64,000 bases of DNA from Chromobacterium sphagni. Lineage in GTDB: Bacteria > Pseudomonadota > Gammaproteobacteria > Burkholderiales > Chromobacteriaceae. This document shows positions 1 through 10,699 of the stretch, piece after piece. The DNA lies in assembly GCF_001855555.1 (NCBI RefSeq), contig NZ_MKCT01000061.1, positions 62,001 to 126,000 on the forward strand, read 5' to 3'. A program made the translations under genes and the position numbers. A model generated the notes under the pieces. The model made no database searches and was not told the origin of the DNA. It worked only from the letters and a program-made list of their open reading frames with translations. The stretch's first letter is position 1, and the number at the start of each line of letters is the position of its first letter.

Positions 1-1052
1 AGCAGACCGACGAAGTGACCGGCCTGTCGACGCTGGTGGTGATCGACCCGAAACGCCGCGCCGGTTCGCAGTCGAAGATGCTGCGTCCGTTGGTGAAGCT
101 GCTCGACGACAACGGCAACGAAGTGAAGCTGGCCGGTTCCGACGCGTCGGTATCGATCACATTCCAGGTTGGCGCCATCATCACGGTGCGCGACGGTCAG
201 GACGTGGGCAAGGGCGAAGTGCTGGCCCGCATCCCGCAAGAATCGTCCAAGACCCGCGATATTACCGGTGGTCTGCCGCGCGTGGCCGAGCTGTTCGAAG
301 CCCGTTCGCCGAAGGATGCCGGCATGCTGGCCGAGGTGACTGGTACCGTTTCGTTCGGCAAGGACACCAAGGGCAAGCAGCGCCTGATCATCACCGATCT
401 GGAAGGCAGCGGCTACGAAAACCTGATCCCGAAGGACAAGCACGTGCTGGTCCATGACGGCCAGGTGGTGAACCGCGGCGAATCCATCGTCGACGGTCCG
501 GTCGATCCGCACGACATCCTGCGTCTGCAGGGCATCGAGGCGCTGGCCCGCTACATCGTCCAGGAAGTTCAGGAAGTGTATCGTCTGCAGGGCGTGAAGA
601 TTAACGACAAGCACATCGAGGTGATCATTCGCCAGATGCTGCGTCGCGTCGTGATCTCCGACAGCGGCGACACCGAGTTCATCCAGGGCGAGCAGGTGGA
701 ACGTGCCGAAGTGCTGGAAATGAACGACAAGATGATGGCGGAAGGCAAGGAGCCGGCGCAGTACGAAAACGTGCTGCTGGGCATCACCAAGGCGTCCTTG
801 TCCACCGACTCGTTCATCTCGGCGGCTTCCTTCCAGGAAACCACCCGCGTGCTGACCGAAGCGGCGATCATGGGCAAGAAAGACGATCTGCGCGGTCTGA
901 AGGAAAACGTGATCGTCGGCCGTCTGATCCCGGCCGGCACCGGTCTCGCCTACCATCGCACCCGCCGTCGCCAACACCTGGGTCTGGACGCTGCCGAATC
1001 GCAGCTGTTCGAAGCAGGCATGCTGAACACCGCATTGGAAAACGACGACTGA
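1..1052 (+). CDS. rpoC: RNA polymerase beta' subunit, C-terminal part (5' cut by window)
   Basis: This is the last 350 codons or so of the beta' subunit of RNA polymerase. The reading frame is open from the first bases (codons start at base 3), so the GTG at 15 is internal and not a start. The segments [12 protein letters not shown] and the C-terminal [12 protein letters not shown] are typical of the beta' jaw and C-terminal region. It ends in TGA and is followed by a strong terminator, which separates rpoBC from the str operon. Identification is certain; the gene is incomplete only because of the window edge. Confidence 0.98.
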   Translation, partial: QTDEVTGLSTLVVIDPKRRAGSQSKMLRPLVKLLDDNGNEVKLAGSDASVSITFQVGAIITVRDGQDVGKGEVLARIPQESSKTRDITGGLPRVAELFEARSPKDAGMLAEVTGTVSFGKDTKGKQRLIITDLEGSGYENLIPKDKHVLVHDGQVVNRGESIVDGPVDPHDILRLQGIEALARYIVQEVQEVYRLQGVKINDKHIEVIIRQMLRRVVISDSGDTEFIQGEQVERAEVLEMNDKMMAEGKEPAQYENVLLGITKASLSTDSFISAASFQETTRVLTEAAIMGKKDDLRGLKENVIVGRLIPAGTGLAYHRTRRRQHLGLDAAESQLFEAGMLNTALENDD

Positions 1053-1081
1053 CACCGGTCCTAGACCTTAAGTGTTGAAAA

Positions 1082-1126
1082 AACGCTGCCCTATCAACGG
1101 TTAACGTGATAGGGCAGCGTTGTTTT
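1082..1126 (+). terminator. Intrinsic terminator after rpoC
   Basis: A perfect 15-bp stem (1082-1096 with 1107-1121) closes a 10-base loop and is followed by a short T-rich run. It lies 30 bases after the rpoC stop and just before the rpsL promoter. Confidence 0.9.
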
Positions 1127-1128
1127 CA

Positions 1129-1158
1129 TTGACTCTGGGCCATTGACTAAAATATAAT
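1129..1158 (+). promoter_or_regulatory. Sigma70 promoter of the str operon (rpsL)
   Basis: TTGACT at 1129-1134 and a perfect TATAAT at 1153-1158 are separated by 18 bp, about 60 bases upstream of the rpsL start and directly after the rpoC terminator. A second TTGACT at 1143 is too close to the -10 to be used. Confidence 0.8.
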
Positions 1159-1217
1159 CCTCCGTCCTTTCTGGAGGCATGTTGTCTTCAGGAAGAATCA
1201 ACTAGGAACTGATAGTA

Positions 1218-1589
1218 ATGCCAACCATTAACCAACTCGTTCGCAAGGGCCGCGTCGCCATCACGGCGAAGAGCAAGGTGCCTGCGCTGGAAGCCTGCCC
1301 GCAGAAGCGTGGCGTGTGCACCCGTGTCTACACCACCACTCCGAAGAAGCCGAACTCGGCTCTGCGTAAAGTGTGCAAGGTACGTCTGACCAACGGTTTC
1401 GAAGTGATCTCCTACATCGGTGGTGAAGGCCACAACCTGCAGGAACACTCCGTAGTGCTGATCCGTGGCGGTCGTGTAAAAGACTTGCCGGGTGTGCGTT
1501 ACCACACCGTGCGCGGTTCCCTGGATACCGCCGGTGTTAAAGACCGTAAGCAAGCCCGTTCCAAGTACGGCGCCAAGCGTCCCAAGTAA
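1218..1589 (+). CDS. rpsL: 30S ribosomal protein S12
   Basis: S12 sits in the decoding centre of the small subunit and affects translational accuracy. The 123-residue protein has the usual family length and the conserved [13 protein letters not shown] region. Lysine is present at residue 43 (TPKKPN), so the common streptomycin-resistance substitution there is absent. It is the first gene of the str operon, behind the promoter at 1129-1158 and ahead of rpsG. Confidence 0.98.
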   Translation: MPTINQLVRKGRVAITAKSKVPALEACPQKRGVCTRVYTTTPKKPNSALRKVCKVRLTNGFEVISYIGGEGHNLQEHSVVLIRGGRVKDLPGVRYHTVRGSLDTAGVKDRKQARSKYGAKRPK

Positions 1590-1699
1590 TTGGGAAGGTC
1601 TCATGGCGGCCTGAGCGTTTCGTAATGGTCGTCTAGTAAGTGACTGCTCCATTGGGTAGTCATGAGCCAAAGCTCAACTGAATAATTTAAGGAAGTAAC

Positions 1700-2170
1700 A
1701 TGCCAAGACGCAGAGAAGTCCCCAAGCGTGAAATTCTGCCGGATCCGAAGTTCGGTTCGCAGGATCTCTCCAAATTCATGAACGTCGTAATGATCGACGG
1801 CAAGAAGTCTGTTGCTGAACGCATCATCTACGGCGCTCTGGAACAGATCGAAAAGAAATCCGGCAAAAACGCCCTGGAAGTGTTCAACGCAGCACTGACC
1901 AACGCTAAGCCGGTAGTAGAAGTGAAAAGCCGCCGCGTAGGTGGTGCAAACTATCAAGTTCCTGTTGAAGTACGTCCGTCGCGTCGTATGGCCCTGGCCA
2001 TGCGTTGGCTGCGCGACGCCGCGCGCAAGCGCGGTGAAAAGTCCATGGACCTGCGCCTGGCTGGTGAACTGCTCGACGCGGCCGAAGGCCGTGGCGGCGC
2101 GATGAAGAAGCGTGACGAAGTGCACCGCATGGCAGAAGCCAACAAGGCCTTCTCGCACTTCCGCTTCTAA
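1700..2170 (+). CDS. rpsG: 30S ribosomal protein S7
   Basis: S7 nucleates assembly of the 16S 3' domain and contacts E-site tRNA. The 156-residue product starts [19 protein letters not shown] and has the normal bacterial length. An AAGGAAG Shine-Dalgarno precedes the ATG. It lies between rpsL and fusA in the usual str order. The 110-base gap after rpsL holds no obvious gene. Confidence 0.98.
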   Translation: MPRRREVPKREILPDPKFGSQDLSKFMNVVMIDGKKSVAERIIYGALEQIEKKSGKNALEVFNAALTNAKPVVEVKSRRVGGANYQVPVEVRPSRRMALAMRWLRDAARKRGEKSMDLRLAGELLDAAEGRGGAMKKRDEVHRMAEANKAFSHFRF

Positions 2171-2198
2171 GCTCACCCACTCATTCAAGGTGTAGATC

Positions 2199-4298
2199 GT
2201 GGCACGGAAAACCCCCCTAGAGCGCTACCGTAACATTGGTATCTCCGCTCACATTGACGCCGGTAAGACTACTACTACCGAGCGTATTCTGTTTTACACC
2301 GGTGTGAACCACAAGATCGGTGAAGTGCATGATGGCGCCGCCACCATGGACTGGATGGAGCAGGAGCAGGAACGTGGCATCACCATCACTTCCGCTGCTA
2401 CCACCACCTATTGGAAAGGCATGGCCATGCAGTATCCGGCCCACCATTTCAATATCATCGATACCCCGGGACACGTGGACTTTACCATCGAGGTAGAGCG
2501 TTCCATGCGTGTGCTGGACGGTGCGGTAATGGTTTACTGCGCTGTGGGTGGTGTTCAGCCCCAGTCGGAAACCGTATGGCGCCAGGCCAACAAGTACAAG
2601 GTTCCGCGCATCGCGTTCGTGAACAAGATGGACCGTCAAGGCGCCAACTTCTTCCGCGCGGTTGAGCAGGTGAAGACTCGCCTGCGTGGCAACCCGGTGC
2701 CCATCGTTGTGCCTATCGGCGCTGAAGATACCTTCACCGGCGTGGTTGACCTGCTGAAGATGAAGGCCATCATCTGGGATGAGGCGTCTCAGGGCATGAA
2801 GTTCGAATACGGCGAAATCCCGGCCGACCTGGTTTCCGTTGCCGAAGAATGGCGCGAGAAGATGGTTGAAGCCGCCGCCGAAGTCAGCGAAGAAATGATG
2901 GACAAGTACTTGGGCGGCGAGACGCTGACCGAGGAAGAAATCGTTGCCGGTCTGCGCGAACGTACCCTGAAGTGCGAAATCCAGCCGATGCTGTGCGGTT
3001 CCGCGTTCAAGAACAAGGGTGTTCAGCGCATGCTGGACGCCGTGATCGAACTGCTGCCGAGCCCGCTCGACGTTCCCCCGGTTCCGGGCGAGAACGAAGA
3101 TGGCACGCCGACCACTCGCGAAGCTTCCGACAGCGCATCGTTCTCCGCGCTGGCGTTCAAGCTGATGAACGACCCGTACGTGGGCCAGCTGACCTTCTTC
3201 CGCGTCTACTCCGGCGTGGTGAAGTCCGGCGACACCGTGCTGAACTCGGTCAAGGGCAAGAAGGAACGTATCGGCCGTATCGTGCAGATGCACGCCAACG
3301 ACCGTAAAGAGATCGAAGAAGTGCACGCCGGCGACATCGCCGCTGCCATCGGTCTGAAAGAAGTCACCACCGGTGAAACCCTGTGCGCGATCGACGCTCC
3401 GTTGATCCTGGAGCGCATGGAATTCCCGGAGCCGGTGATTCACGTTGCCGTTGAGCCGAAGACCAAGGCCGACCAGGAGAAAATGGGCGTTGCCCTGAAT
3501 CGCCTGGCTAAGGAAGACCCGTCGTTCCGCGTGCGTACCGACGAAGAATCCGGCCAGACCATCATTTCCGGTATGGGCGAACTGCACCTGGAAATTCTGG
3601 TTGACCGCATGCGTCGTGAATTCGGCGTTGAGGCCAACGTTGGCGCGCCGCAGGTTGCTTATCGCGAAACCATCACCAAGACGGTTACCGACGTTGACGG
3701 CAAGCACGTCAAGCAGTCCGGCGGTAAGGGTCAGTACGGTCACGCGGTCATCACCCTGGAGCCGTCCGGCGAAGGCAATGGCTACAAGTTTGTCGACGAG
3801 ATCAAGGGTGGCGTGATTCCGCGCGAATTCATACCGTCCGTGGACAAGGGTATTCAAAACACCCTGTCCAACGGTATTCTCGCCGGCTTCCCGGTGGTTG
3901 ACGTTACCGTGCGTCTGACCTTCGGTTCCTACCACGACGTCGACTCCTCGCAGATCGCGTTCGAACTGGCTGGCTCCATGGCATTCAAGGAAGCCATGCG
4001 CCGCGCCGGTCCGTGCATTCTCGAGCCGATGATGGCCGTGGAAGTGGAGACTCCGGAAGAGTACATGGGTGATGTCATGGGTGACTTGAACCGCCGTCGT
4101 GGCATGGTTCAAGGCATGGACGACGACGGTCTGGGCGGCAAGATCATCAAGGCCGAAGTACCGCTGGCCGAGATGTTCGGCTACTCCACCGATCTGCGTT
4201 CGGCCACCCAAGGCCGTGCTACCTACTCGATGGAGTTCAAGCACTACTCCCAGGCTCCGAAGCACGTCGCTGACGCTGTAATGGCCGCCAAGAAGTAA
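2199..4298 (+). CDS. fusA: Elongation factor G
   Basis: EF-G is the GTPase that drives ribosomal translocation and, with RRF, ribosome recycling. The 699-residue protein shows the G1 motif [12 protein letters not shown] near residue 20, the G3 DTPGH motif and the G4 NKMDR motif. The domain IV and V regions are complete and the length is normal. It is 28 bases downstream of rpsG in the str operon. Confidence 0.98.
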   Translation: MARKTPLERYRNIGISAHIDAGKTTTTERILFYTGVNHKIGEVHDGAATMDWMEQEQERGITITSAATTTYWKGMAMQYPAHHFNIIDTPGHVDFTIEVERSMRVLDGAVMVYCAVGGVQPQSETVWRQANKYKVPRIAFVNKMDRQGANFFRAVEQVKTRLRGNPVPIVVPIGAEDTFTGVVDLLKMKAIIWDEASQGMKFEYGEIPADLVSVAEEWREKMVEAAAEVSEEMMDKYLGGETLTEEEIVAGLRERTLKCEIQPMLCGSAFKNKGVQRMLDAVIELLPSPLDVPPVPGENEDGTPTTREASDSASFSALAFKLMNDPYVGQLTFFRVYSGVVKSGDTVLNSVKGKKERIGRIVQMHANDRKEIEEVHAGDIAAAIGLKEVTTGETLCAIDAPLILERMEFPEPVIHVAVEPKTKADQEKMGVALNRLAKEDPSFRVRTDEESGQTIISGMGELHLEILVDRMRREFGVEANVGAPQVAYRETITKTVTDVDGKHVKQSGGKGQYGHAVITLEPSGEGNGYKFVDEIKGGVIPREFIPSVDKGIQNTLSNGILAGFPVVDVTVRLTFGSYHDVDSSQIAFELAGSMAFKEAMRRAGPCILEPMMAVEVETPEEYMGDVMGDLNRRRGMVQGMDDDGLGGKIIKAEVPLAEMFGYSTDLRSATQGRATYSMEFKHYSQAPKHVADAVMAAKK

Positions 4299-4310
4299 TG
4301 CGCGCTGAGG

Positions 4311-4341
4311 CTGGTCGGCTTTTTCAATCAAGACCGACCAG
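4311..4341 (+). other. Stem-loop between fusA and tuf
   Basis: CTGGTCGG (4311-4318) pairs with CCGACCAG (4334-4341) around a 15-base loop containing a T5 run. It could be a processing or weak termination signal that sets tuf levels. No T-run follows the stem, so it is not a classic terminator. Confidence 0.45.
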
Positions 4342-4379
4342 TCCCGATCTAATGTTCTTTAATTAAGGATTTTTGCAAA

Positions 4380-5570
4380 ATGGCAAAAGAAAAGTTTGCG
4401 CGGACCAAGCCGCACGTAAACGTAGGCACCATCGGTCACGTTGACCATGGTAAAACCACTCTGACCGCTGCTATCACCACCATTCTGTCGAAGAAGTTCG
4501 GTGGCGAAGCTAAAGACTACTCCCAGATCGATAGCGCGCCGGAAGAAAAGGCACGTGGTATTACCATCAATACCGCGCACGTTGAGTACGAAACCGAAGC
4601 CCGCCACTACGCACACGTAGATTGCCCGGGTCACGCCGACTACGTTAAGAACATGATCACCGGTGCCGCCCAGATGGACGGCGCGATCCTGGTCTGCTCG
4701 GCCGCTGACGGTCCGATGCCGCAAACCCGCGAACACATCCTGCTGTCCCGCCAGGTTGGCGTGCCGTACATCATCGTCTACCTGAACAAGGCTGACTTGG
4801 TTGACGACGCCGAGCTGCTGGAACTGGTTGAAATGGAAGTGCGCGATCTGCTGTCTTCCTACGACTTCCCGGGCGACGACACCCCGATCGTAACCGGCTC
4901 CGCTCGTCTGGCGCTGGAAGGCGACCAGTCCGAAATGGGCGAACCGTCGATCTTCCGTCTGGCCGCTGCTCTGGATTCCTACATCCCGACTCCGGAACGC
5001 GCTATCGACAAGCCGTTCCTGCTGCCGATCGAAGACGTGTTCTCGATCTCCGGCCGCGGCACCGTGGTGACCGGTCGTGTAGAGCGCGGCATCGTGAAAG
5101 TCGGCGAAGAGCTGGAAATCGTTGGCCTGAAAGAAACCGCCAAGACCACCTGCACCGGCGTGGAAATGTTCCGCAAGTTGCTGGACCAAGGTCAGGCTGG
5201 CGACAATGTGGGCGTGCTGCTGCGCGGCACCAAGCGTGAAGACGTTGAGCGTGGCCAAGTTCTGGTGAAGCCGGGCTCCATCAAGCCGCACACCGAGTTC
5301 AGCGGTTCCGTGTACGTGTTGAGCAAGGAAGAGGGCGGTCGTCACACTCCGTTCTTCGCCAACTACCGTCCGCAGTTCTACTTCCGCACCACTGACGTGA
5401 CCGGCGCGGTTACGCTGGCTGAGGGCGTGGAAATGGTAATGCCGGGCGATAACGTGGAAATCACCGTTAAGCTGATCGCTCCGATCGCGATGGAAGAGGG
5501 TCTGCGTTTCGCGATCCGCGAAGGTGGCCGTACCGTCGGCGCCGGCGTTGTTTCCAAGATCATCGCTTAA
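4380..5570 (+). CDS. tuf: Elongation factor Tu
   Basis: EF-Tu delivers aminoacyl-tRNA to the ribosome as a GTP complex. The 396-residue protein has [13 protein letters not shown] (G1), DCPGHADY (G3) and NKADLVDD (G4) motifs and both beta-barrel domains. This is the str-operon copy; many betaproteobacteria carry a second tuf near rpoBC, outside this window. The start is set by the conserved N-terminus [20 protein letters not shown]. Confidence 0.98.
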   Translation: MAKEKFARTKPHVNVGTIGHVDHGKTTLTAAITTILSKKFGGEAKDYSQIDSAPEEKARGITINTAHVEYETEARHYAHVDCPGHADYVKNMITGAAQMDGAILVCSAADGPMPQTREHILLSRQVGVPYIIVYLNKADLVDDAELLELVEMEVRDLLSSYDFPGDDTPIVTGSARLALEGDQSEMGEPSIFRLAAALDSYIPTPERAIDKPFLLPIEDVFSISGRGTVVTGRVERGIVKVGEELEIVGLKETAKTTCTGVEMFRKLLDQGQAGDNVGVLLRGTKREDVERGQVLVKPGSIKPHTEFSGSVYVLSKEEGGRHTPFFANYRPQFYFRTTDVTGAVTLAEGVEMVMPGDNVEITVKLIAPIAMEEGLRFAIREGGRTVGAGVVSKIIA

Positions 5571-5587
5571 TCGGACCGGAGATTTTC

Positions 5588-5899
5588 ATGTCTAGCCAAA
5601 AAATCCGCATCCGTCTGAAGGCGTTCGATTACAACCTGATCGACCGTTCCGCTCAGGAAATCGTTGAAACCGCCAAGCGCACCGGCGCCGTAGTCAAGGG
5701 CCCGGTTCCGCTGCCGACCAAAATCGAGCGTTTCAACGTCCTGCGTTCGCCGCACGTGAACAAGACTTCCCGCGACCAGCTGGAAATCCGCACGCACCTG
5801 CGTCTGATGGACATCGTTGATCCGACCGACAAGACCGTCGATGCTCTGATGAAGCTCGACCTGCCGGCCGGTGTGGATGTGGAAATCAAGCTGCAGTAA
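5588..5899 (+). CDS. rpsJ: 30S ribosomal protein S10 (NusE)
   Basis: S10 is a small-subunit protein and also the NusE transcription antitermination factor. The 103-residue product begins [19 protein letters not shown], typical of the family. It starts 17 bases after tuf, so it can be co-transcribed with the str genes. It is separated from rplC by 158 bases holding a promoter and a terminator-like attenuator, an arrangement unlike the E. coli S10 operon, where the leader lies upstream of rpsJ. Confidence 0.97.
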   Translation: MSSQKIRIRLKAFDYNLIDRSAQEIVETAKRTGAVVKGPVPLPTKIERFNVLRSPHVNKTSRDQLEIRTHLRLMDIVDPTDKTVDALMKLDLPAGVDVEIKLQ

Positions 5900-5932
5900 T
5901 CGCTTAAGTTCAAGGGTTTGCGAGCTAAGTGC

Positions 5933-5962
5933 TTGCGATTCTTGAATTTTCTGTGATACATT
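5933..5962 (+). promoter_or_regulatory. Candidate sigma70 promoter before rplC
   Basis: TTGCGA (5933-5938) and TACATT (5957-5962) are spaced by 18 bp. Both boxes deviate from consensus, but the position just ahead of the attenuator hairpin makes a promoter-leader unit plausible. Confidence 0.45.
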
Positions 5963-5964
5963 AG

Positions 5965-6000
5965 CGGACTCGCCATATTGGCGAGTCCGTTTTTGTTTTT
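5965..6000 (+). terminator. Terminator/attenuator between rpsJ and rplC
   Basis: A perfect 10-bp GC-rich stem (5965-5974 with 5980-5989) with a 5-base loop is followed by T5-G-T5. This has full intrinsic-terminator form inside the S10 gene group, only 58 bases before rplC. It must be partial or regulated, because rplC to rpsQ are essential. It may end str-rpsJ transcripts and serve as an attenuator for the rest of the operon. Confidence 0.85.
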
Positions 6001-6057
6001 TATGTCGTGTTTTTTATGCCGGTCAATCGCAATCGGCGCCTGAAAAAGGAAATAAAC

Positions 6058-6702
6058 ATGAGTTTAGGTCTTGTCGGTCGCAAAGTCGGCATGACCCGCA
6101 TTTTTGCCGAAGATGGCGCAACCATCCCGGTAACTGTGCTGGACATGTCCGCTAACCGCGTCACGCAAATCAAAACTGCAGAAACCGACGGCTACAATGC
6201 CGTGCAGGTTACTTTTGGCTCGAAAAAAGCCAATCGTGTAAACAAGGCTGCAGCTGGCCACTTCGCCAAGGCTGGCGTTGAAGCAGGTGAAGTCCTGGTA
6301 GAGTTCGCTCTGTCGGCTGAAACCGTTGCCAACTTCAAGCTGGGCGATGCTGTCGCTGTTGAAACCTTCGCTGTTGGTCAACTGGTTGATATTACCGGTA
6401 CCTCCAAGGGTAAGGGCTTCTCCGGTGTGATCAAGCGTCACAACTTCTCTTCCAACCGTGCTTCCCACGGTAACTCGCGTTCGCACAATACGCCGGGTTC
6501 CATCGGTCAGGCGCAGGATCCGGGTCGCGTTTTCCCGGGTAAGCGCATGGCTGGTCAGTACGGTAACGTCAAGAGCACTGTACAGTGCCTCGAGATCGTT
6601 CGTATCGACGCAGAGCGTCAGCTGATCCTGGTCAAGGGCGCAGTCCCGGGCGCCAAGAACGGCGACGTGGTCGTGCGTCCTAGCGTGAAAGCGGGTGCGT
6701 GA
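6058..6702 (+). CDS. rplC: 50S ribosomal protein L3
   Basis: L3 is an early-assembly large-subunit protein that reaches the peptidyl transferase centre. The start is ATG 6058, giving [16 protein letters not shown] and 214 residues. It is preceded by an AAAAGGA Shine-Dalgarno, and an in-frame extension from 6007 is not conserved. The stop TGA shares bases with the rplD ATG (TGATG), indicating translational coupling. Confidence 0.97.
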   Translation: MSLGLVGRKVGMTRIFAEDGATIPVTVLDMSANRVTQIKTAETDGYNAVQVTFGSKKANRVNKAAAGHFAKAGVEAGEVLVEFALSAETVANFKLGDAVAVETFAVGQLVDITGTSKGKGFSGVIKRHNFSSNRASHGNSRSHNTPGSIGQAQDPGRVFPGKRMAGQYGNVKSTVQCLEIVRIDAERQLILVKGAVPGAKNGDVVVRPSVKAGA

Positions 6703-7322
6703 TGGAATTGAATGTAATCAATACCCAAGGCAAGGCTGTTGGTAGCCTGCAAGTGTCCGACTCCCTGTTCGGCCGCGACTACAACGAAGCTCTGGTACAC
6801 CAAGTCGTTACCGCGTTCCTGGCGAACGCCCGTAGCGGCAACCGTGCCCAGCTGACTCGTGCAGAAGTGAAGCACTCGACCAAGAAGCCGTTCCGTCAGA
6901 AGGGCACTGGTAACGCTCGTGCAGGTATGACTTCCACCCCGAACCGTCGTGGTGGTGGCCGTGCTTTCCCGAACAAGCCGGACGAGAACTTCACCCAGAA
7001 GATCAACCGCAAGATGTTCCGTGCTGGTATGGCGGCTATCCTGTCGCAACTGGTGCGTGACGAGCGTCTGATCATCGTGGACGAGCTCAATGTAGCCAGC
7101 CCGAAGACCAAGGAGTTCGTGGGTACTGTTCAGCCGATGGGTCTGGAGCAGGCTCTGTTCATCACTGGTGAACTGAACGAAAACCTCTATCTCTCTTCGC
7201 GTAACCTGCCGAACGTGCTGGTTATCGAGGCTCAACAAGCTGACCCGTACAGCCTGCTGCGCTTCAAGAAGACCGTGATCACCCGCGACGCCGTGAAGCA
7301 ACTGGAGGAGCAGTGGGCATGA
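6702..7322 (+). CDS. rplD: 50S ribosomal protein L4
   Basis: L4 lines the exit tunnel and in E. coli also represses the S10 operon by acting on its leader. The 206-residue product starts [14 protein letters not shown] at ATG 6702, overlapping the rplC stop. The loop motif [19 protein letters not shown] is intact. It is the natural candidate regulator of the attenuator upstream of rplC, but that role is an inference. Confidence 0.97.
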   Translation: MELNVINTQGKAVGSLQVSDSLFGRDYNEALVHQVVTAFLANARSGNRAQLTRAEVKHSTKKPFRQKGTGNARAGMTSTPNRRGGGRAFPNKPDENFTQKINRKMFRAGMAAILSQLVRDERLIIVDELNVASPKTKEFVGTVQPMGLEQALFITGELNENLYLSSRNLPNVLVIEAQQADPYSLLRFKKTVITRDAVKQLEEQWA

Positions 7323-7627
7323 ACCAAGAACGTCTGTTGCAAGTAATCCTTGCTCCCATCGTTTCCGAAAAGAGCACCATGATCGCTGAGAAGCATCAGC
7401 AAATGGCGTTCCGTGTTGCTACCAACGCAACCAAGCCGGAAATCAAGGCGGCTGTTGAGATGCTGTTCAACGTAAAAGTTGAAGGCGTTTCCACTGTGAA
7501 CGTCAAGGGCAAGGTTAAGCGTTTCGGCCGTTCCACCGGTCGTCGCAGTGACTGGAAAAAGGCCTACGTAAGCTTGGTCGAAGGTCAAGAAATTGATCTG
7601 ACCGCTACCCCGGCCGCGGCGGAGTAA
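7319..7627 (+). CDS. rplW: 50S ribosomal protein L23
   Basis: L23 sits at the tunnel exit and docks trigger factor and SRP. ATG 7319 overlaps the rplD stop (ATGA) and gives 102 residues starting [20 protein letters not shown]. The GTG six bases upstream would add only two residues and is less likely. The length and the EKST segment fit the bacterial family. Confidence 0.96.
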   Translation: MNQERLLQVILAPIVSEKSTMIAEKHQQMAFRVATNATKPEIKAAVEMLFNVKVEGVSTVNVKGKVKRFGRSTGRRSDWKKAYVSLVEGQEIDLTATPAAAE

Positions 7628-7638
7628 GGAGATAGAGC

Positions 7639-8472
7639 ATGCCTATCGTTAAGGTAAAACCGACTTCCGCGGGTCGCCGTGCCGTTGTCAAGGTAGTACA
7701 CCCTGACCTGCACAAAGGTGCTCCGCACGCTGCCCTGGTTGAGAAGAAAAACTCGACCGGTGGCCGTAACAACAATGGTCACATCACTACGCGTCATCGT
7801 GGTGGCGGCCATAAGAAGCACTACCGTCTGATCGACTTCCGTCGCAACAAGGATGGCATCCCGGCTAAGGTGGAACGCGTCGAATACGACCCGAACCGCA
7901 CTGCCCACATCGCCCTCCTGTGCTACGCCGACGGCGAGCGCCGCTACATCATCGCCCCGCGCGGTGTGAAGGTTGGTGCCGTATTGCTGTCCGGTTCGGA
8001 AGCGCCGATCAAGGCCGGTAACACCCTGCCGATCCGCAACATCCCGGTGGGTACCACTATCCACTGCGTGGAACTGCAACCTGGCAAGGGCGCCCAGATG
8101 GTTCGCTCCGCTGGTGCTTCTGCGATGCTGCTGGCTCGCGAAGGCGCTTACGCTCAACTGCGTCTGCGCTCGGGCGAAATCCGCCTGGTGCACGTCGATT
8201 GCCGTGCAACTGTTGGTGAAGTGGGTAATGAAGAGCACTCCCTGCGCAAGCTGGGTAAAGCAGGTGCTTCTCGTTGGCGCGGCATCCGCCCGACCGTTCG
8301 CGGTACGGCGATGAACCCGATCGATCACCCGCACGGTGGTGGTGAAGGCCGCACTGGCGAAGGCCGCGTGCCGGTTAGCCCATGGGGCACTCCGGCTAAG
8401 GGCTTCCGTACCCGTCGCAACAAGCGTACCGACAACATGATCGTACGCCGTCGCTATTCCAACAAAGGGTAA
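7639..8472 (+). CDS. rplB: 50S ribosomal protein L2
   Basis: L2 is needed for subunit association and peptidyl transferase activity. The 277-residue protein has the conserved [18 protein letters not shown] segment containing the functionally important histidine. A GGAGA Shine-Dalgarno precedes the ATG 11 bases after rplW. The order L23-L2-S19 is the normal S10 order. Confidence 0.98.
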   Translation: MPIVKVKPTSAGRRAVVKVVHPDLHKGAPHAALVEKKNSTGGRNNNGHITTRHRGGGHKKHYRLIDFRRNKDGIPAKVERVEYDPNRTAHIALLCYADGERRYIIAPRGVKVGAVLLSGSEAPIKAGNTLPIRNIPVGTTIHCVELQPGKGAQMVRSAGASAMLLAREGAYAQLRLRSGEIRLVHVDCRATVGEVGNEEHSLRKLGKAGASRWRGIRPTVRGTAMNPIDHPHGGGEGRTGEGRVPVSPWGTPAKGFRTRRNKRTDNMIVRRRYSNKG

Positions 8473-8478
8473 TTGACA

Positions 8479-8757
8479 ATGGCACGTTCGCAGAAAAAAG
8501 GCCCGTTCGTTGACCTGCATCTCCTGAAAAAGGTTGATGCGGTACGGGCAACCAGCGACAAGCGTCCGATCAAGACCTGGTCCCGTCGTTCGACCATCCT
8601 GCCGGACTTCATTGGCTTGACCATCGCTGTACACAACGGTCGCACTCACGTTCCCGTCTATGTTTCTGAAAACATGGTCGGTCATAAACTGGGTGAATTC
8701 TCGCTGACTCGCACCTTCAAAGGCCATGCTGCCGATAAGAAGGCGAAGAAGAAGTAA
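8479..8757 (+). CDS. rpsS: 30S ribosomal protein S19
   Basis: S19 lies in the 30S head and contacts S13 and the A-site finger. ATG 8479 gives 92 residues starting [15 protein letters not shown], as in other bacteria. An in-frame TTG at 8473 abuts the rplB stop but is not the conserved start. It is followed closely by rplV. Confidence 0.97.
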   Translation: MARSQKKGPFVDLHLLKKVDAVRATSDKRPIKTWSRRSTILPDFIGLTIAVHNGRTHVPVYVSENMVGHKLGEFSLTRTFKGHAADKKAKKK

Positions 8758-8766
8758 GGTGAAGCG

Positions 8767-9096
8767 ATGAGAGTATCTGCAAATCTGAAAAGTGTTCGCC
8801 TGTCGGCACAAAAGTGCCGCCTGGTGGCCGATCTGGTCCGCGGTCAATCCGTGGCCCAGGCGCTGAATATCCTGGCCTTCTCCCCGAAGAAGGGCGCGGT
8901 AATCATCAAGAAAGTGCTGGAATCTGCAATCGCTAACGCCGAGCACAACGAAGGCGCTGACATCGACACCCTGCGTGTCACCAGCATCTTCGTTGACAAG
9001 GGCGCTAGTCTGAAGCGTTTCACTGCCCGTGCTAAGGGTCGTGGCAATCGCATCGAAAAGCAGACCTGCCACATCTCGTTGACCGTTGGCAATTAA
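8767..9096 (+). CDS. rplV: 50S ribosomal protein L22
   Basis: L22 extends a hairpin into the exit tunnel. The 109-residue product has the usual N-terminus ([20 protein letters not shown]) and the C-terminal hairpin [13 protein letters not shown]. It is 9 bases from rpsS and 10 from rpsC within the S10 group. Confidence 0.97.
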   Translation: MRVSANLKSVRLSAQKCRLVADLVRGQSVAQALNILAFSPKKGAVIIKKVLESAIANAEHNEGADIDTLRVTSIFVDKGASLKRFTARAKGRGNRIEKQTCHISLTVGN

Positions 9097-9106
9097 GGGG
9101 TAAGAA

Positions 9107-9808
9107 ATGGGTCAGAAGATTCATCCGACGGGATTCCGTCTTGCCGTTAACAAAAACTGGTCTTCCAAGTGGTTCGCGTCTTCGAAGAACTTCCCGGAAA
9201 TGCTGAAACAGGATATCGAAGTTCGCGAATTCCTGAAGAAGCGTCTGGGTCATGCTTCGGTTGGCCGCGTTACCATCGAGCGTCCGGCCAAGTCCGCCCG
9301 CATCACCATTCACAGCGCCCGTCCGGGTGTCGTGATCGGTAAGAAGGGCGAAGACATTGAAGTTCTGAAGCAAGAACTGCAAAAGCGCCTGGGCGTTCCG
9401 GTACACGTCAACATCGAAGAAGTTCGCAAGCCGGAACTGGACGCGCAAATCATCGCCGACGGCATCGCTTCCCAGCTGGAGAAGCGCGTGATGTTCCGTC
9501 GCGCCATGAAGCGCGCGATGCAGAACGCCATGCGTCTGGGTGCCGAAGGCATCAAGATCATGTCCTCCGGTCGTCTGAACGGTATCGACATCGCGCGTAG
9601 CGAATGGTACCGCGAAGGCCGCGTTCCGCTGCATACCCTGCGCGCCGACGTGGATTACGCTACCTCGGAAGCCAAGACTACCTACGGTATCATCGGCATC
9701 AAGGTATGGGTATACAAAGGCGAGCTGAAGCCGGGCCAGGTAGTGGCCACGCCGGCAGCTCCCGAGAAGAAAATGAGAAAGGGTGCCCGCAATGCTGCAG
9801 CCAACTAG
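9107..9808 (+). CDS. rpsC: 30S ribosomal protein S3
   Basis: S3 binds mRNA at the entry channel. The 233-residue protein starts [18 protein letters not shown] and has the KH type 2 [12 protein letters not shown] loop at about residues 65-76. Its last 17 bases overlap the start of rplP, so the two genes are probably translationally coupled. Confidence 0.97.
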   Translation: MGQKIHPTGFRLAVNKNWSSKWFASSKNFPEMLKQDIEVREFLKKRLGHASVGRVTIERPAKSARITIHSARPGVVIGKKGEDIEVLKQELQKRLGVPVHVNIEEVRKPELDAQIIADGIASQLEKRVMFRRAMKRAMQNAMRLGAEGIKIMSSGRLNGIDIARSEWYREGRVPLHTLRADVDYATSEAKTTYGIIGIKVWVYKGELKPGQVVATPAAPEKKMRKGARNAAAN

Positions 9809-10208
9809 ACTCAAGTACCGCAAACAGCATAAAGGCCGCAACACGGGTATCGCTACTCGTGGCAACAAAGTGAGCTTTGGTGATTTCGGTCTGAAGGCTG
9901 TTGGTCGTGGTCGCCTGACCGCGCGCCAGATTGAAGCTGCGCGTCGCGCGATGACCCGCCACATCAAGCGTGGCGGTCGCATCTGGATCCGCATCTTCCC
10001 GGACAAGCCGATCACCTCGAAGCCCGCAGAAGTGCGTATGGGTAACGGTAAGGGCTCTCCGGAGTTCTACGTGGCCGAGATTCAGCCTGGCAAGATGCTG
10101 TACGAAATGGATGGTGTTTCCGAGGAACTCGCTCGTGAAGCTTTCCGTCTGGCCGCAGCTAAGCTGCCGATCGCCACTGTGTTCGTAACCAAACAGGTAG
10201 GTCAGTAA
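9792..10208 (+). CDS. rplP: 50S ribosomal protein L16
   Basis: L16 organises the A-site region of the 50S subunit. The conserved start is ATG 9792 ([15 protein letters not shown], 138 residues), inside the end of rpsC. A GTG nine bases upstream is in frame but not conserved. It overlaps the rpmC ATG by one base. Confidence 0.97.
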   Translation: MLQPTRLKYRKQHKGRNTGIATRGNKVSFGDFGLKAVGRGRLTARQIEAARRAMTRHIKRGGRIWIRIFPDKPITSKPAEVRMGNGKGSPEFYVAEIQPGKMLYEMDGVSEELAREAFRLAAAKLPIATVFVTKQVGQ

Positions 10209-10396
10209 TGAAAGCGTCCGAACTGAAAGCCAAAACTGTTGACGAGCTGAAGGCGGAACTGCTGAGCCTGCTGAAGGCCCAGTTTGCGCTGCGCATGCAG
10301 CACGCTACTCAGCAACTCGCCAAGACCTCTGAACTGAAGAAAGTGCGTCGTGAAATCGCTCGCGTTCGCACCGTTCTGAAAGAAAAGGCAGTTTAA
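10208..10396 (+). CDS. rpmC: 50S ribosomal protein L29
   Basis: L29 is a small two-helix protein near the tunnel exit. The 62-residue product starts [19 protein letters not shown]. It overlaps rplP by one base and ends one base before rpsQ, as is usual for this tightly packed trio. Confidence 0.96.
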   Translation: MKASELKAKTVDELKAELLSLLKAQFALRMQHATQQLAKTSELKKVRREIARVRTVLKEKAV

Positions 10397-10397
10397 G

Positions 10398-10661
10398 ATG
10401 AGCGAAACCAAAGTGGTACGTACGCTGACCGGTGTGGTGGTCAGCGACAAGATGGATAAGACTGTTACCGTCCTGGTCGAGCGCAAGGTTAAGCACCCGA
10501 TCTACGGCAAGATTATCCGTCGCTCCAAGAAGTTCCACGCACACGACGAGAACAACGAGTTCAAGGCGGGCGACCTGGTAGTTATCAGCGAGTCCCGTCC
10601 GCTCTCGAAGACCAAGTCGTGGGTGGTAACTGGCCTGGTTGAGAAATCTCGCCAGGTATAA
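10398..10661 (+). CDS. rpsQ: 30S ribosomal protein S17
   Basis: S17 is an OB-fold primary 16S rRNA-binding protein. The 87-residue product has the [18 protein letters not shown] core. It is the last gene before a 203-base leader that separates the S10 group from the spc group. Confidence 0.97.
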   Translation: MSETKVVRTLTGVVVSDKMDKTVTVLVERKVKHPIYGKIIRRSKKFHAHDENNEFKAGDLVVISESRPLSKTKSWVVTGLVEKSRQV

Positions 10662-10664
10662 AGC

Positions 10665-10693
10665 TTGCAGAGGACTTCGGTCCTCTGTATAAT
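10665..10693 (+). promoter_or_regulatory. Candidate promoter of the spc group (rplN)
   Basis: TTGCAG (10665-10670) and a perfect TATAAT (10688-10693) are spaced by exactly 17 bp. The spacer is itself almost entirely an 8-bp palindrome with a TTCG loop (10668-10675 with 10680-10687). The site starts four bases after the rpsQ stop and 170 bases before rplN. Confidence 0.65.
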
Positions 10694-10699
10694 GGCCAC

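Noticed and set aside
2217-4331. Long open frame (about 700 codons) on the - strand opposite fusA, and one of about 925 codons at 10709-13486 opposite the spc genes
   Set aside because: Mirror frames of strongly biased, highly expressed genes; no ribosome binding sites and no recognisable protein.
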